Source of the DNA: Orientallactaga sibirica
Taxonomy: Eukaryota > Chordata > Mammalia > Rodentia > Dipodidae
DNA length: 64,000 nt
Direction of reading: 5' to 3'
Assembly: GCA_036365145.1 (NCBI GenBank)
Contig: JAEOAD010002231.1
Span: 4,691,501 to 4,755,500, forward strand
The notes beneath the pieces were generated by a model that was not told where the DNA came from, made no database searches, and worked only from the letters and a program-made list of their open reading frames with translations. Within the stretch, counting starts at the first letter, position 1, and each line of letters starts with the position of its first letter. Shown here piece by piece: positions 24,703 through 36,064 of the stretch. Both the position numbers and the translations under genes were made by a program.

Positions 24703-25532
24703 ATTTGTATCTTAGTTTTGTATTTTTTTGGATATATCATTCTTTGAAGTTATGTGAGTTCTGTAAGTCATGTACAATAATTATCAAAGGTTATCAATAA
24801 GTAAAAAATAAATTTATTGATCACTCAGGTACACTATTACACACAATATATAAAACAACCACATTAGGTAATATATTAGTAAGGAGCTCATTCAGCTGCA
24901 ACAAGATAAATATCTACTGACTAGCTACCTAAAAGATGGGGATATTTACCATAGCAATGAGAAGAATCAAGAAAAGTAGCAAATGGCATCCATTTACAAG
25001 GTCCTAGGAGTCAGAACGTGCCTCACAGGGATTAGTTGGTTCTTTCCCTCATGAACTTATTAGATGGTTGTGGGAGCTCAGAGTATTGTGCTTACAACAG
25101 ACAAATATAATGGATGGGCTACCAGTTATATCTAAATTCCTTGTGAAACTTCCAGCCAAGTTTTCCTTAAGTCTGTTGGGCAGAGCTGTGCCACATAATC
25201 TCTAATATGTGGAAGAGACAGCAGAAAAAGATAAGATGTTTGGAGGGAATTTGAAAAAACAAAAGGCAAACTTTAAAGCATTTAAAATATTTAATAAATT
25301 TTATTGCATAGACTAAAAAATGAATAATAGTATGCAAATAATTGGTTGGACCTTGCTAGCAAATATAGATAAATTATAAACCTCAAGTGTAGAATTAACC
25401 TACTTATAGATAAGTAGTACTCAATCCCTATGTTACCAGTAAGGAAACTAAGATTTTGGTAACTTTAATAGTTGAAGGTCACAAAGAAAATGTGTGGTAT
25501 GGTATGTCTTAATCCAAGGGTATAGCCTTGAC
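24703..25532. other. No gene; possible ancient repeat
   Basis: No coding frame. Around 24870-25230 (TTCAGCTGCAACAAGATAAA ... AGCTGTGCCACATAATC) the sequence vaguely resembles an old interspersed mammalian repeat, but I cannot name it reliably. Confidence 0.35.
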
Positions 25533-25993
25533 TGGTTATGGTTTGGGTATGAAATGTCTCTCTGGAGACTCATGTACTACAGACCTAGTTCCCAAATGGT
25601 GGCGTGACTGAGAGGTGATTGGACTATAAAAGGGCTATCTTCATCAATATATTAACCCTTTGATGTGATCATAGATCACTATGCTAATATGAGGTAGGGT
25701 ATAGCTAGAGGAAGTAGGTCATTATGGGTGTCAAGTTCAAGAATATATTGTGTTCATGGTGCTTTCTTTTCTGCCTCTCTTCCTGGTTATTGTGCTTGCT
25801 GCACCTTTCCTCAGCCAAACCCATGTGCCATGACATTTCTACATTTCTACATTTCTATATGACATTGCTACAGGACTGAGCGCCATGGAGCAGCTAACCA
25901 GGGACTGAAACCTCTGAAACTACAAGCCAAAATGATCATTTAAAAGTTGATTTTCTCAGGAATTTTGTCACAGAAATGAAAAGCTAACTGAAA
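25533..25993 (+). mobile_element. Old MaLR LTR (MLT1-like)
   Basis: Begins TGGTTATGGTTTGGGTATG, contains the CTCATGTACTACAGACC and GAGGTGATTGGACTA blocks and ends AGCTAACTGAA, the layout of MLT1-type LTRs. A small ACATTTCT triplication lies at 25837-25855. Confidence 0.75.
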
Positions 25994-26020
25994 ATTAATG
26001 GTTTCACTCTCAGCTTATGC

Positions 26021-26042
26021 GATATATATATATATATATATA
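26021..26042. repeat. (TA)n microsatellite
   Basis: About 11 TA units just upstream of the L1 target site. Confidence 0.9.
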
Positions 26043-26208
26043 TTCAACTTACATTTAAAAATAGTATATGTGACTTTCAGTCAAGATGACATCTGCCTAA
26101 CAACTTTTCACATCATGGGGAAGGAAAGGCAAGATCTTTGGGGTTTTCCGTGGGCCAACCCCAAACTTCTCAAGCAGACATCCTAGCAGCCACGTTCAGC
26201 TGCCATGC

Positions 26209-26600
26209 TGTGGACCAAGTGCTTCCTGAACTACCTGCAGGCTACCCAGACCCAGTCCAGCAGGCTAGCATCCCCTCTCCTTCTTGGGGCTTTCTTGCCA
26301 CCAAGATCTCCCTGTGCCACCCCAACCACTACCCCACTGTGCACAGATGAAGTTCCTCCTGCACTACTGGGAGAATACCTGGACCCACTCCAGCAGGCTA
26401 GCATTCCCCCTCCCTCCCTTGGTTTTCCTGCTATATAGATCTCCTTAGAATCTCAGTCCCAGCCACCATCCTGGACCAGGTACTCCTGCACCTCCTGCAG
26501 GCTATCTGGACCCAGGCCAGCAGGTTAGCATTCACCACTCCCTCATTTGGATTTCCCCTCCTTTTAGCAATTGGGACTGCCACCCATCACCCCCCCCCAC
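26209..26600 (+). promoter_or_regulatory. L1 5'UTR with three ~130-bp tandem monomers
   Basis: The motif CAGCAGGCTAGCAT recurs at 26258, 26391 and 26518 (third copy with GTT for GCT), a period of about 130 bp. Each unit also carries a TGGACC block upstream and a CCCTC-TTGG block downstream. In mouse L1 families such monomers carry the promoter. That role here is inferred. A proline-rich frame across 26571-26858 is a by-product of the C-rich sequence. Confidence 0.6.
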
Positions 26601-27045
26601 TGTTGGTCACTTGACCTGCAGCAGTCCCATTTCCCTGCTCCTCTGTGTCACAGGACCAGGCAGTCCATCCACCCCCTGGTACACAATTCCAATGACCCTG
26701 CTGTCCCATCCCCTGACCCCTCAGCATCACAGGATCATGCAATCCCATCCTCCCCCCATCACAACCCCACCAGAATACCAGTCTGCTCTGTCCCATTCCC
26801 TACTACCTCTGTCCCCTCGGGCCACCTGACCATACAGTACCCAAACCCCAACCACTGACCAAGAAACCCCTTCATCAAGTCCTTAGGTCCCCACCAAAGC
26901 CTCGTGGGCTCCTTCCATCTGAGCAGAGAGGCCCCATTGATATCAGAAGCATAATGGAGGCAAACATAAAAGGGAATAATCACTGAAGACACTTCAAGGG
27001 TAAGCTGCAATTTCCTCCTAAATTAAATAAAATTCCCTCACTGTG

Positions 27046-28160
27046 ATGGACAGACAACAGCACAAAAGGAATAACATGAAAAATCAAATGCAAGTAAATC
27101 CAACAAGGTCAACCAGTCCCACAATGGAAGTATCTAATTAAAACATAGAAGAGACAACAGAATCTTAACCCCAAATTGAAGATTCAAGCTATGCAACCCT
27201 GGCCAAACAATTAGCAGAACTTTCAGAAAAAAATCAACAAAGGTCCAATGATTGTATGAATGCTGTCCTCACTAGATTAGACATAACAGAAAAGAACCAG
27301 GAAGGGTTCCAAACACAGTTAAATGATCGAAGGAGAGTGAAAAAAAAAAAAAAAAGAGGACCTCAAAAATCATCTGGCTAAGGTCAATGAAGACACACAT
27401 AAATACAAGGATTAATTCCAAGAAGCATTAAGAAAATCAGAAAATGATGTGAAAAGGGAACTTGACAGAGGGATGGATACTATACATAAAAAGCAGTAGA
27501 AAATACAAATCAAATTTGAACAAGTCAAAAACTCTATAGAAGCTCTCAAGAATCGAGTCAGCCATGTGGAGAACAGAAACTCAGAACTGGAAGGAAAAAC
27601 AGTTCATGAGTCCAAAAGTTTGAATGAGTTAAAGTTTTGTGAAGAGAACATGAGGGAATTGTGGGATACACTTAAATGTCCCAACATTCAGATCACAGAA
27701 ATCTCAGAAGGGGAGAAACTCAGACTAAAGGCATGGAGAACTTATTCAATAAGATTATTGAAGAAAACTTCCCCACCCTCTCAAAAGAAAGTCCCATCAA
27801 GTTACAAGAAGCTAACAGAATTCCAAACAGATTGGACCAAAGGAGAAATTCTCTAGGACATATTATCATTAAGACTCTAAACATCAATAACAAAGAGAAT
27901 GTCCTAAAAGCAGCTAGGGAGAAACAACACATTACAAATATAAGGTAACCCCATCAGAATTACTTCAGACTTCTCAATGGAAACCTTGAAAGCCAGAAGG
28001 GCCTGGAATGGAACACTGCAAATCTAAGATCTTATGGCTTCCAACCCAAAGTACTCTACCCAGCAAGAGTATCACTCATAGTAGATGGTGAAAATAAAAC
28101 TTACCATGATAAAACTCAGCTTTACAACTATATAAACACAAAGCCAAACTTGAAGAGAGT
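27046..28160 (+). pseudogene. L1 ORF1 remnant
   Basis: The ORF1 protein is an RNA-binding trimer with coiled coil, RRM and C-terminal domain. The ATG at 27046 opens MDRQQHKRNN. An in-frame TAA lies near 27137, and frameshifts follow. The coiled-coil part (EKNQ, VENRNSELEGK heptads, 27200-27600) and the RRM part (27640-27830) are recognisable. The C-terminal domain ends by about 28160. An A16 run at 27341-27356 is one frameshift site. Confidence 0.75.
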
Positions 28161-28302
28161 ACTTGAGGGAATTCTCGACACGGGAGAATCAAATAACCAA
28201 CCTCAAGTGCCTGCAAGAAGCAGATCACAATAACCAAACTTAGAGAAGGAGCAAAAAACTACAAAGCCCAAGAAAATACCAAACCACATAAACCACCAGA
28301 AT

Positions 28303-30594
28303 ATGGCAGGAATCAAATCAAACCTTACAGTTATTACCCTAAACATTAATGGCCTTAATTTGCCCATCAAGAGACAAGTTCACAGGGTGAATCAGAATAT
28401 TAGACCCCTCAATCTGCTGTCTTCAAGAAACCCACCTGACCAATAAAGACAGACACCTCCTAAGGGTGAAAAGGGTGGAAAATGATATTCCAAATGAAAA
28501 TAAACAAGCAGGTGTTGCTATGCTGATTTCAGATAAAATAGACTTCAAACCAAAAGTAATCAAAAAAGACAAAGAAGGTCACTTCTTACTTATCAAGGGA
28601 ATGATCTAACAAGTGGATATCTCGATCATCAATCTTTATGCACCAAACACAGGTGCACCACAATTCATAAACTAAAACCTTCTCGACAACAAAACAGAAA
28701 TAACCACCCAAACTATCATAGTCAGGGACTTCAATACTCCACTAAAAGCAATAGATAGATCATCCAAGCAGAGAATTAATAGGAAAGTAAGAGAGCTCAG
28801 CCACACCACAGATGAATTAGACCTAATGGACATCTACAGAACATTCTACCCAAAATCCACAGAATACACGTTCACCATGGAACCTTCTCTAAAACAGATC
28901 ATATAATGGGACATAAAGTCTGCCTCCATATTTTAAGGCAAATCGATATAATTTCCTGCATGATATCAGATCACAATGCAGTAATGCTAGAAATTAACAA
29001 CAAAAGATGCACTAGGAATCCCACCAGCTCCTGGAAACTGAACAACACACTTTATACAATAAATGGGTAGAGGATGAAATAAAAAATGAAGTTGCAAAAT
29101 TTCTAGAATTGAATGACAATGAAAACATGTCACACTAAAATGTATGGGACAAAATGAAGGTAGTCCTTAGGGGAAAATTGATAGCACTAAATTTCTTTGT
29201 CTCAAAAACAGATTTTAAATCAATAATCTAACCATCCACCAGAAGACATTGGAAAAACAAGAAGAAACCAACCCCCAAATCTCCAGACAGAAAAAAATAA
29301 TATCAGAGCAGAAATTAATGAATTAGAAACTAAGAAGACTAATGAAACAGAGAGCTAGTTCTTTGAAAAAATAAACAAGATTGATAAACCCTGGCCAATT
29401 TGATCAAGTGAAAAAGACACATTTCAAATTAAGAAAATGAGAAAGGAGAGATCACAATACACATAAGTGAAATTGGGAGAATCATCAGGATTTATTTTAA
29501 AAATGTCTACTCCACAAAACAGGAGAATATGGAGGAAATGGATGAGTTCCTGGACACATACCACCTACCAAATTAAAACTCAGAGCAGGTTAAACTCCTA
29601 AATGAATTTATCACACTCATTGAATTTGAAAAGATAATTAAAAACCTCCCTAAAAAGAAGAGTCCAGGACCAGATGGCTTCTCAGCTGAATTCTACCAAA
29701 CCTTCATGGAAGAACTCAAACCATTTTTTCTCAAACTGTGCCATATAATTGGAGAACAGGGAAAGCTCCTCAACTCCTTTTATGAAGCTAGTATCATCCC
29801 AATACCAAAACCAGACAGATGCCACAGGAAAAGAAAACTATAGGCCTATTTTCCTGATGAACTTGGATGCAAAGATCCTGAACAAAATCCTCGCAAACTG
29901 AATTCAACATCATACCAAAAGTATTATCCATCTTGATCAAGTAGGTTTCATCCCAGGAACGCCGGGGTTGGTTTAACATATGTAAATCTGTCAGTATAAT
30001 AAACCACATAAATAAGCTAAAACACACACAAAAAAATGATCATTTCAATAGATGCAGGAAAGACCTTTGACAAAATACAACACTTCATGAACAAAACATT
30101 GGAGAGAATAGGAATGGATGGTATGTATCCCAATAATAAAGACTATATATAAAGCTCCTAAAGCCCAACTAGTACTCAATGGGGAGAGACTTTAGGAATT
30201 CCCATTGAGATCAGGAACAAGACAGGATTGTCCACTCTCACCTCTGCCCTTCAACATAGTACTAGAAGTCCTAGCTCAATCAATAAGACTGAAGAAAGAA
30301 ATAAAAGGGATATAAATTGGAAAGGAAGTTAAGCTGGCCCTATTTGCAGATGACATTCTATATGTAAGCAACCAGACAGCCTCCATCTCAAAACTCTTAA
30401 AGGTGATTAATTCCTTCAGCAAAGTAGCAGGATAAAAATCAACACAAAAAAAAGCAGTAGCCTTTCTATATGCAAAAGGCAAAGACACAAAGAAATTAGC
30501 GACATTGTCCCATTTTCAATAGCTACAACAACAACAAAATACCTTGGAATAACATTAACCAAGGAATTGAAAGACTTATATTATGAAAACTGGA
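28303..30594 (+). pseudogene. L1 ORF2 remnant, 3' part deleted
   Basis: Endonuclease plus reverse transcriptase. The start MAGIKSNLTVITLNINGLN at 28303 is the endonuclease N-terminus. The SDHN motif near its end is at 28966-28977. The [12 protein letters not shown] segment of the RT lies near 29660-29700 and the FADD catalytic motif at 30343-30354. Multiple frameshifts and stops interrupt it. The frame ends shortly after the RT core with a jump to the 3'UTR, removing the thumb and C-terminal Cys-rich region. Confidence 0.85.
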
Positions 30595-30595
30595 C

Positions 30596-31961
30596 TGGAA
30601 AATAGGGAGGGTGGGGCGGGAGGGGAAAGTAAGGGTGATGGGGGCTCACATAACTGGACCCAAATGAAACTGGTACCATAAAATCTTATATCCTGAAAGA
30701 CAGACTGAAAGGTTGAACCTTCATCAGGTCCTTAGAGGGAACACCTGAATCAAAGGGCCCTGGAGAAGGTATGATGAAGAATAACATTAATATTCTCCTG
30801 TTATTTTCTCTCACTTTTCTCTTTTCACCTTTAATATTACCTATCTTTTTCTTCCTTCTTTTCCTTTGGTGCTGGCCTATAACTCCCAGTACCAAGATAT
30901 GGTTAACATCCACAATGAACTGTTGATCAAAGAGACCTACAAGGTTTCGCATAAGAAGACAGACTTCTTTCAGAGCTCTTGATTGCCCACTGAAGACTAA
31001 TGGTAAGACCCTACTGCCAAAGGCACCATATGCTGTTGGTATGGAACATAGAGAGACCTGGCTAGAATTCTGGAAGAGAGTAAGTCCCCAGACAGCTTGT
31101 CTAGTACCAGAAGGTGCTACATATGCTACTAGGGGAAAAATAGCCAATATCTGTCCAAGCAAATTGTGGTATAAACTACTCAGCAGCAAAAAACCTGCCG
31201 TGATGCTCACCAAAGTGTACTAGTGGCATACAGCCATGGTGGGTAACCAACTGCTCTTGAATTGGCTAACGGATTCACTCAGTGGAACTGAACCCATAGC
31301 TAGAACTGAGAAACAAGTCAGAATCATATCCAAAAATTGAGTTTGCCATCCAACATCAAACTCCCACAAATCTGGGGCTACAAGAGGGCCTACACCTATT
31401 AAATTATCTCTAAACTAATAATGCTTGATCTGGAGCTGACTTCACTCTCCATTGGAGAATTTGCTTCTCTTTTCTAGATGGATACAGAACCTGAGGAGAG
31501 AATCAGCCCATCGCACTTCACCAGGACCCAAGCTAAAACCATAGAGTAATTGAGGAAATGAGCATGAATGTTGCTTTCATGGTGAACCTGGTAGCAGCAC
31601 AAAGGTGAATGAGATAGACATAGAGAACACTCAACTCCTACAAAACGAGAGATTTAGAGGTCCCAAGACCTCATCACTGAAGTAGACCTAAAACAAACCC
31701 AACATGGCTCAGGGAAACTCACAGAAGAGGGGGAAGAAAGATTGCTAGAGCCACATGTTGGGATATTAAGCACAGAGACATTGCCTCTTTCTCATAACTG
31801 ATTGCTATCCTCACAATGCATGATCCACAAATCCTATGGTGATAACTGGCATCCTCAATGAGGAGGGTCACTTCATGGGGCAGGGGGATGAAGCACAGGG
31901 AGGAGGCTAAAGATGGTACCAACATATGCTGTTTACACACTGAATATGTACATAACTAATA
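30596..31961 (+). mobile_element. L1 3'UTR, lineage I
   Basis: Begins with a G-rich purine tract (30602-30645, runs of GGG/GGGG) and ends with ACTAATAAAAAA. The same 1.4-kb sequence occurs on the minus strand at 49582-51100 and 55117-56500, and its 3' end at 39095-39674. Antisense to it lies a 175-codon frame (30686-31213), discussed in the findings. Confidence 0.85.
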
Positions 31962-31974
31962 AAAAATAGTATAT

Positions 31975-32519
31975 ACACAAGCATATTGATATAGCACCAA
32001 TTAACCTGGTATTCCTACCTTTTGAATATTTTCATCTTGCTTGGTGCTTACTAAATTGAATATACACCATAAATCCCAAAATGTATTGAGCGAGTTTAAT
32101 TTCTCTTTCCCTCCATACATCCCTCCCTCCCTCCCTCTTTCCTTTATCCTTCCTTATTATCTTTTCTCCTTCCTCTCTTCTTTTCATCTCTTTTCTCTCC
32201 CTCCTTCTTCCTTCATTCCTTTCTTTTTTCTTTCTATGCTGGGGACCAAAGCTAGGGGCATGTAAGTGTTGGTTAATAAAAGAACTAGGCCTTGCCAATT
32301 AACTAAAATGTGAGAAGGGAGTCTTTGAAGGAGTAACACATAGCGGAGTTCAACTCACACAAATGACTCCACTTACATTATTTACAAGCCCCAGACTGCT
32401 TATGGAAAGGTAGAAGAAACTCTAATGAGTGTGATAAAAAATAAATTTAAATTTGAAATAATTTAGATTTTTTTATATTGCCTAGGAAAATACAGGCATA
32501 TTTAGATTTTGAGCCCAGA
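31975..32519. other. No gene; pyrimidine-rich microsatellite region
   Basis: 32098-32235 is a TC/CCCT-rich tract. CTGGGGACCAAAGCTAGGGG at 32240-32259 looks like the antisense 3' half of an ID or B4 element. Confidence 0.5.
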
Positions 32520-32605
32520 TCGGGTTTTGGGCATAGCTCAATGGTAGAGCTCTTGCCTAGCATGTGAAATACTCTGTGCTCAATCCCCAGATAAGGGGAA
32601 AAAAA
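32520..32605 (+). mobile_element. ID element
   Basis: GCATAGCTCAATGGTAGAGC then TTGCCTAGCATGTG and CTCAATCCCCAG form a clear ID core, followed by GGGGAAAAAAAG. Confidence 0.8.
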
Positions 32606-32654
32606 GAGAAAGAAAACAAATTTTATCAGAGTCCAGTGAAATCAACTTACTGGT

Positions 32655-32850
32655 AAAGTAAAAATATTCTTTAGTACTTTTCTAACATGCTCAAAGTCCT
32701 AGATTCAAACATCATTACCACATGATGTTGTAGCATGGGCCTCTAACCACAGAACCTGGTAGGTAAAAGCTATTCCTAAAATACATAATCAGTTTGAGGC
32801 CAGCTTGGATTATACAAGTCCCTGTCTCAAAACAAATCCTTCAGAGAAAG
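32655..32850 (+). mobile_element. Diverged B4-like SINE
   Basis: Tail half GTTTGAGGCCAGCTTGGATT then CAAGTCCCTGTCTCAAAAC is B1-like. The upstream tRNA-like half is very weak. Confidence 0.4.
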
Positions 32851-32979
32851 AAGACAATATAGAGACCCACAATGTAATATCTACTATATATAGAACACTA
32901 ATAAAACTAGTAGACATTCAGAGAACCAGAAAAAACACTACATAATTCAACTTCAGTGTGTCCCAAGTAGCAAAAATAA

Positions 32980-33630
32980 CGACAGTTTATCATTTAATAT
33001 GGTTATCTGAGGGGAAACACATATCACTTGTAAAGACACCCAAGACTGTGAGTTAAAGTATGGAAAAAGTCTAACAAATGAACAAAAACAAAAAAAAAAA
33101 AAGAGAAAGAAAAGCTGTCATAATAATGTTACCTCTGGTAAAGTAGACTTCAAATGAAAAGTAGTCATAGAATATAAGGAAGGCCAGTACATATTAATTG
33201 ATGGAACAATTCACAAAGAAGACATAGCAATCATAAATATATATTTACCAAATATTAGGGCTCTTAATTTCATAAAATAAGCACTAATGGACCTCAAAAA
33301 TCAAGTAAGTCCTAGTACAACAATAGTGAGTGATTTCAATATGACTGTCATGTCTGTATAGGCCATCTGAATTAAAAACTAACAAAATGAATTCAGAATG
33401 AAACTATATCATGGATCAAATGGGCATTCATGGCCACAAGTGAATTCTTACCAAACATAAAAATAATCTGTTGCACTTAGTAATAGCAATAAAAAATTAA
33501 GCCAGAAACCAATAGTAAAAAAAAAAAAAAAAAACTACATAAATTGCATAAATACATAGAAAGTGAACAATAAACTCTTGAGCAACCAGTGGGTTGTTGA
33601 AGAAATCAGGAAAAAATTAAAAAGTTCCAA
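32980..33630 (+). pseudogene. Old L1 ORF2 fragment (endonuclease and following region)
   Basis: Reads as a decayed endonuclease domain (KVDFK at about 33147, IAIINIYLPN at about 33227-33250, SDFNM at about 33331), then the post-endonuclease stretch near 33590 (NQWVVEEI). An A18 run interrupts at 33518-33535. It stops abruptly at about 33630 where another L1 piece begins. Confidence 0.65.
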
Positions 33631-33637
33631 CCTAAAT

Positions 33638-34905
33638 ACAACATAATTCCATCAAAATTACCTCAGATTTCTCAATGGAAACACTTAAAGTGAGAAGGGT
33701 ATGGAATGGAACCCTTGAAAGTCTAAAAAACTATGGCTTCCAACCCATCCTACTGTAGCCAGTGAAAGTATTCATCATTATATATGGTGAAAGGAAAACT
33801 TTCCATTAAAAAGTCAGCTCCCTTGGGGGTATAAGCCTGCTAATGTCTGACTAAATGTATATATTATTCCCACCAAGCTGCCCTGGGGACACTACACTAA
33901 ATGTTCATGTTCACATATTAACGCTACTCTCACTTCTGGCTAGAGAAGCTTCTCTTTTCAGATGGTGATGACCACTGGGATGACCTAAAAGGCAACATAG
34001 TGCTGAGAAGAAGGGATGGAGGAGTGTCTAGCACTGAAACACCTCTGTCACACCCTCCAATGGCTCAGGGACCATTGCGGAAGAGGGGGCGGATAGAATG
34101 GAAGAGCCAAAGGAAGGATATGACCTCTTACAATGCAGCTGCCCAGACAGAAATTGGCCTCGATATCCATGATCTTGCGGTGCCTAGCAATACCTTTGCA
34201 AGACCCTCAAAATAGAAGAGAAAGATGATGTCATCAAATTAGGAAAGAGACTAATGGAGAGAGGGAGGGGATATGATAGAGACGGGAGTTCTAAAGTGGA
34301 ATGGGGGAGGGGAGGGAAATATCAGGTGGGTTTTTTTTTTTGGTATGTAAGATTAAAAGTCAATAAAAAAATAATTTAAAAAAAAGTCAGCTCTATGATT
34401 ACATGAACGTAAAGCACAGAGAATACAATAGGGAATACTCCACAAGAAGACTCAGACCACCAGTCTCAAGAGCCTACAAGAAGATCACAATAAGCAAAAT
34501 TAGACCAGGCTCAAAAAAGTACAAACCACAAGAAAGCACCAAACTCCATAAAACACTCTGTCATGACAGGGATTAAATCAAACCTCACAGTTATAATCTT
34601 AAACATTAATGGTCTTCTTTCATCCATCAAAACACACAAGTAAGCAGGGTGGATAAAAAAATGGACCTTTCTATCTGTTGTCTTCAAGAAACCCACCTTA
34701 CCACTAAAAATAGACACCTCTTCAGGGTGAAAGGATGAAAAATGATATTCTAAGCAAATGGAAATAAACAAGCAGGTGTTGCTATATTAATATTTGATAA
34801 AACAGATTTCAAAAGTAATCAAAAAGGACAAGGAAGGCCACTTCTTACTCACCAAGGGAATGATGCAACATGAGGACATCACAATAATCAATCTATATAC
34901 TAAGT
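33638..34905 (+). mobile_element. L1 fragment: ORF1 end, inter-ORF spacer, ORF2 start
   Basis: 33655-33810 is the C-terminal end of ORF1. After an inserted L1 tail (33821-34380) it resumes at 34394 with the inter-ORF spacer and at about 34566 the start of ORF2 (TGIKSNLTVIILNINGL). The endonuclease frame runs to about 34903 and then jumps to RT sequence, so a deletion or a junction between elements lies there. Confidence 0.7.
33808..34393 (+). mobile_element. 5'-truncated L1 3' end, lineage II, with TSD
   Basis: AAAAAGTCAGCTC at 33808-33820 is repeated exactly at 34381-34393, so 33821-34380 is one 560-bp insertion into the older L1. It is a 3'UTR of the lineage also seen at 43011-44163 and 62703-64000. 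It contains an uninterrupted 71-codon frame at 34000-34215 and ends GTCAATAAAAAAATAAT. Confidence 0.9.
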
Positions 34906-36064
34906 GTGGAAAGTGAGAATGTTTCTTGTAAATTCTGGAGTGAGACAAGGGTGCCTACTTGTTCCACTTTTATTCAGTGTAAGACTCAAAGTCTTAGAGC
35001 ATCAGGTAGGAGAAAGTAACATCCACATAGAAAAGAATGGAGTTGAATTATCCATTTACAAGATAAATGATCTTATAATTAAAAGTCCCCTAAGACACTA
35101 CCAGAAAACTTGTAGACCTGATAAACTTTCATCAAAATACAAAATTTTCCTACAAAAATCAGTATCTTTATTCATGCCAAATAAAGAACTTTCCACAAAA
35201 GAAAGCAGAAGAGAAATCATCCATAAGCTTTAAACAAAGCAAAACAAAACAAAGCTATCTAGAAATAAATGTAATCAGATATGAATGACAAGTACAAGGA
35301 AAACTTTAAGACTGTGAATAGAAAAATTGGATAAGGGATAGGAAGATATAAAGACCTCCCATGCTCATGGATAGAGAGAATTAATGTTGTGAAAATGGCT
35401 ATATTACCAAAAGCAATGTGCAGAATCAATACAACCCTAGTATAATTCCCATTAAAATTCCAATGATATTTTTCACAGAACTGGAATAAACAATACCAAC
35501 AGTCACATTGAAGTGCAAAAGACCCCAAGTAGCCAAGGCAATCCTTAGCAGATGAAGAAATGTCTGAGATATCCCTATACTTGATCTCAAATTACATTCT
35601 AGAGCTATAGTAATGAAACCAGCATGATCATTCAACAACAGACATATAGACCAATCAAATAGCATGGATAACTTAGAAATTAATCCATGTAAGTACAGCC
35701 ATGTAATTTTTTAGAAAGATGTTAAAAATGTGCATTGGAGATAGTCTCTAACAAGTGGTTTTAAAAAAGTAGATTTTCACATTTAGAAAAATTAAATTAG
35801 ATCTACCTCTCTTACTCTGCAAAAACTAAATCCAAAAGGGACCTAAGGTCTCAAAGTAAAACTTGAAATTCTAAAACTTCTAGAGGAAAACTTAGGCAAA
35901 ACACGTCAAGATAAAAGCATAGATAAGAAGTTTCTGAAAATGACTATAGTACTACATAAATGTCCCACCCCCCAAAATGAAAAGTAGGATTATGTGAATT
36001 CAAAAAGCTTTTACAAAGCCAAGGAAACCTCAGCAGAGTGAAGAGACAGCCTGAAGGACAGGTC

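Larger units (their letters stand above)
26057..31974 (+). mobile_element. L1 retrotransposon with both ends, internally deleted
   Basis: Bounded by an exact 13-bp target-site duplication AAAAATAGTATAT at 26057-26069 and 31962-31974. The element holds a GC-rich 5'UTR with tandem monomers, ORF1 and ORF2 remnants and a long 3'UTR ending in an AATAAAAAA tail. The presence of a 5'UTR shows that it was not 5'-truncated. ORF2 stops after the RT core, and the 3'UTR follows at about 30595, so roughly the last 40% of ORF2 is missing. All frames carry stops, so the copy is dead. Confidence 0.9.

Noticed and set aside
26571..26858. Proline-rich frame
   Set aside because: A by-product of the C-rich L1 5'UTR; frames overlap on both strands.
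32098..32298. Basic, arginine/lysine-rich minus frame
   Set aside because: Translation of a pyrimidine-rich microsatellite.
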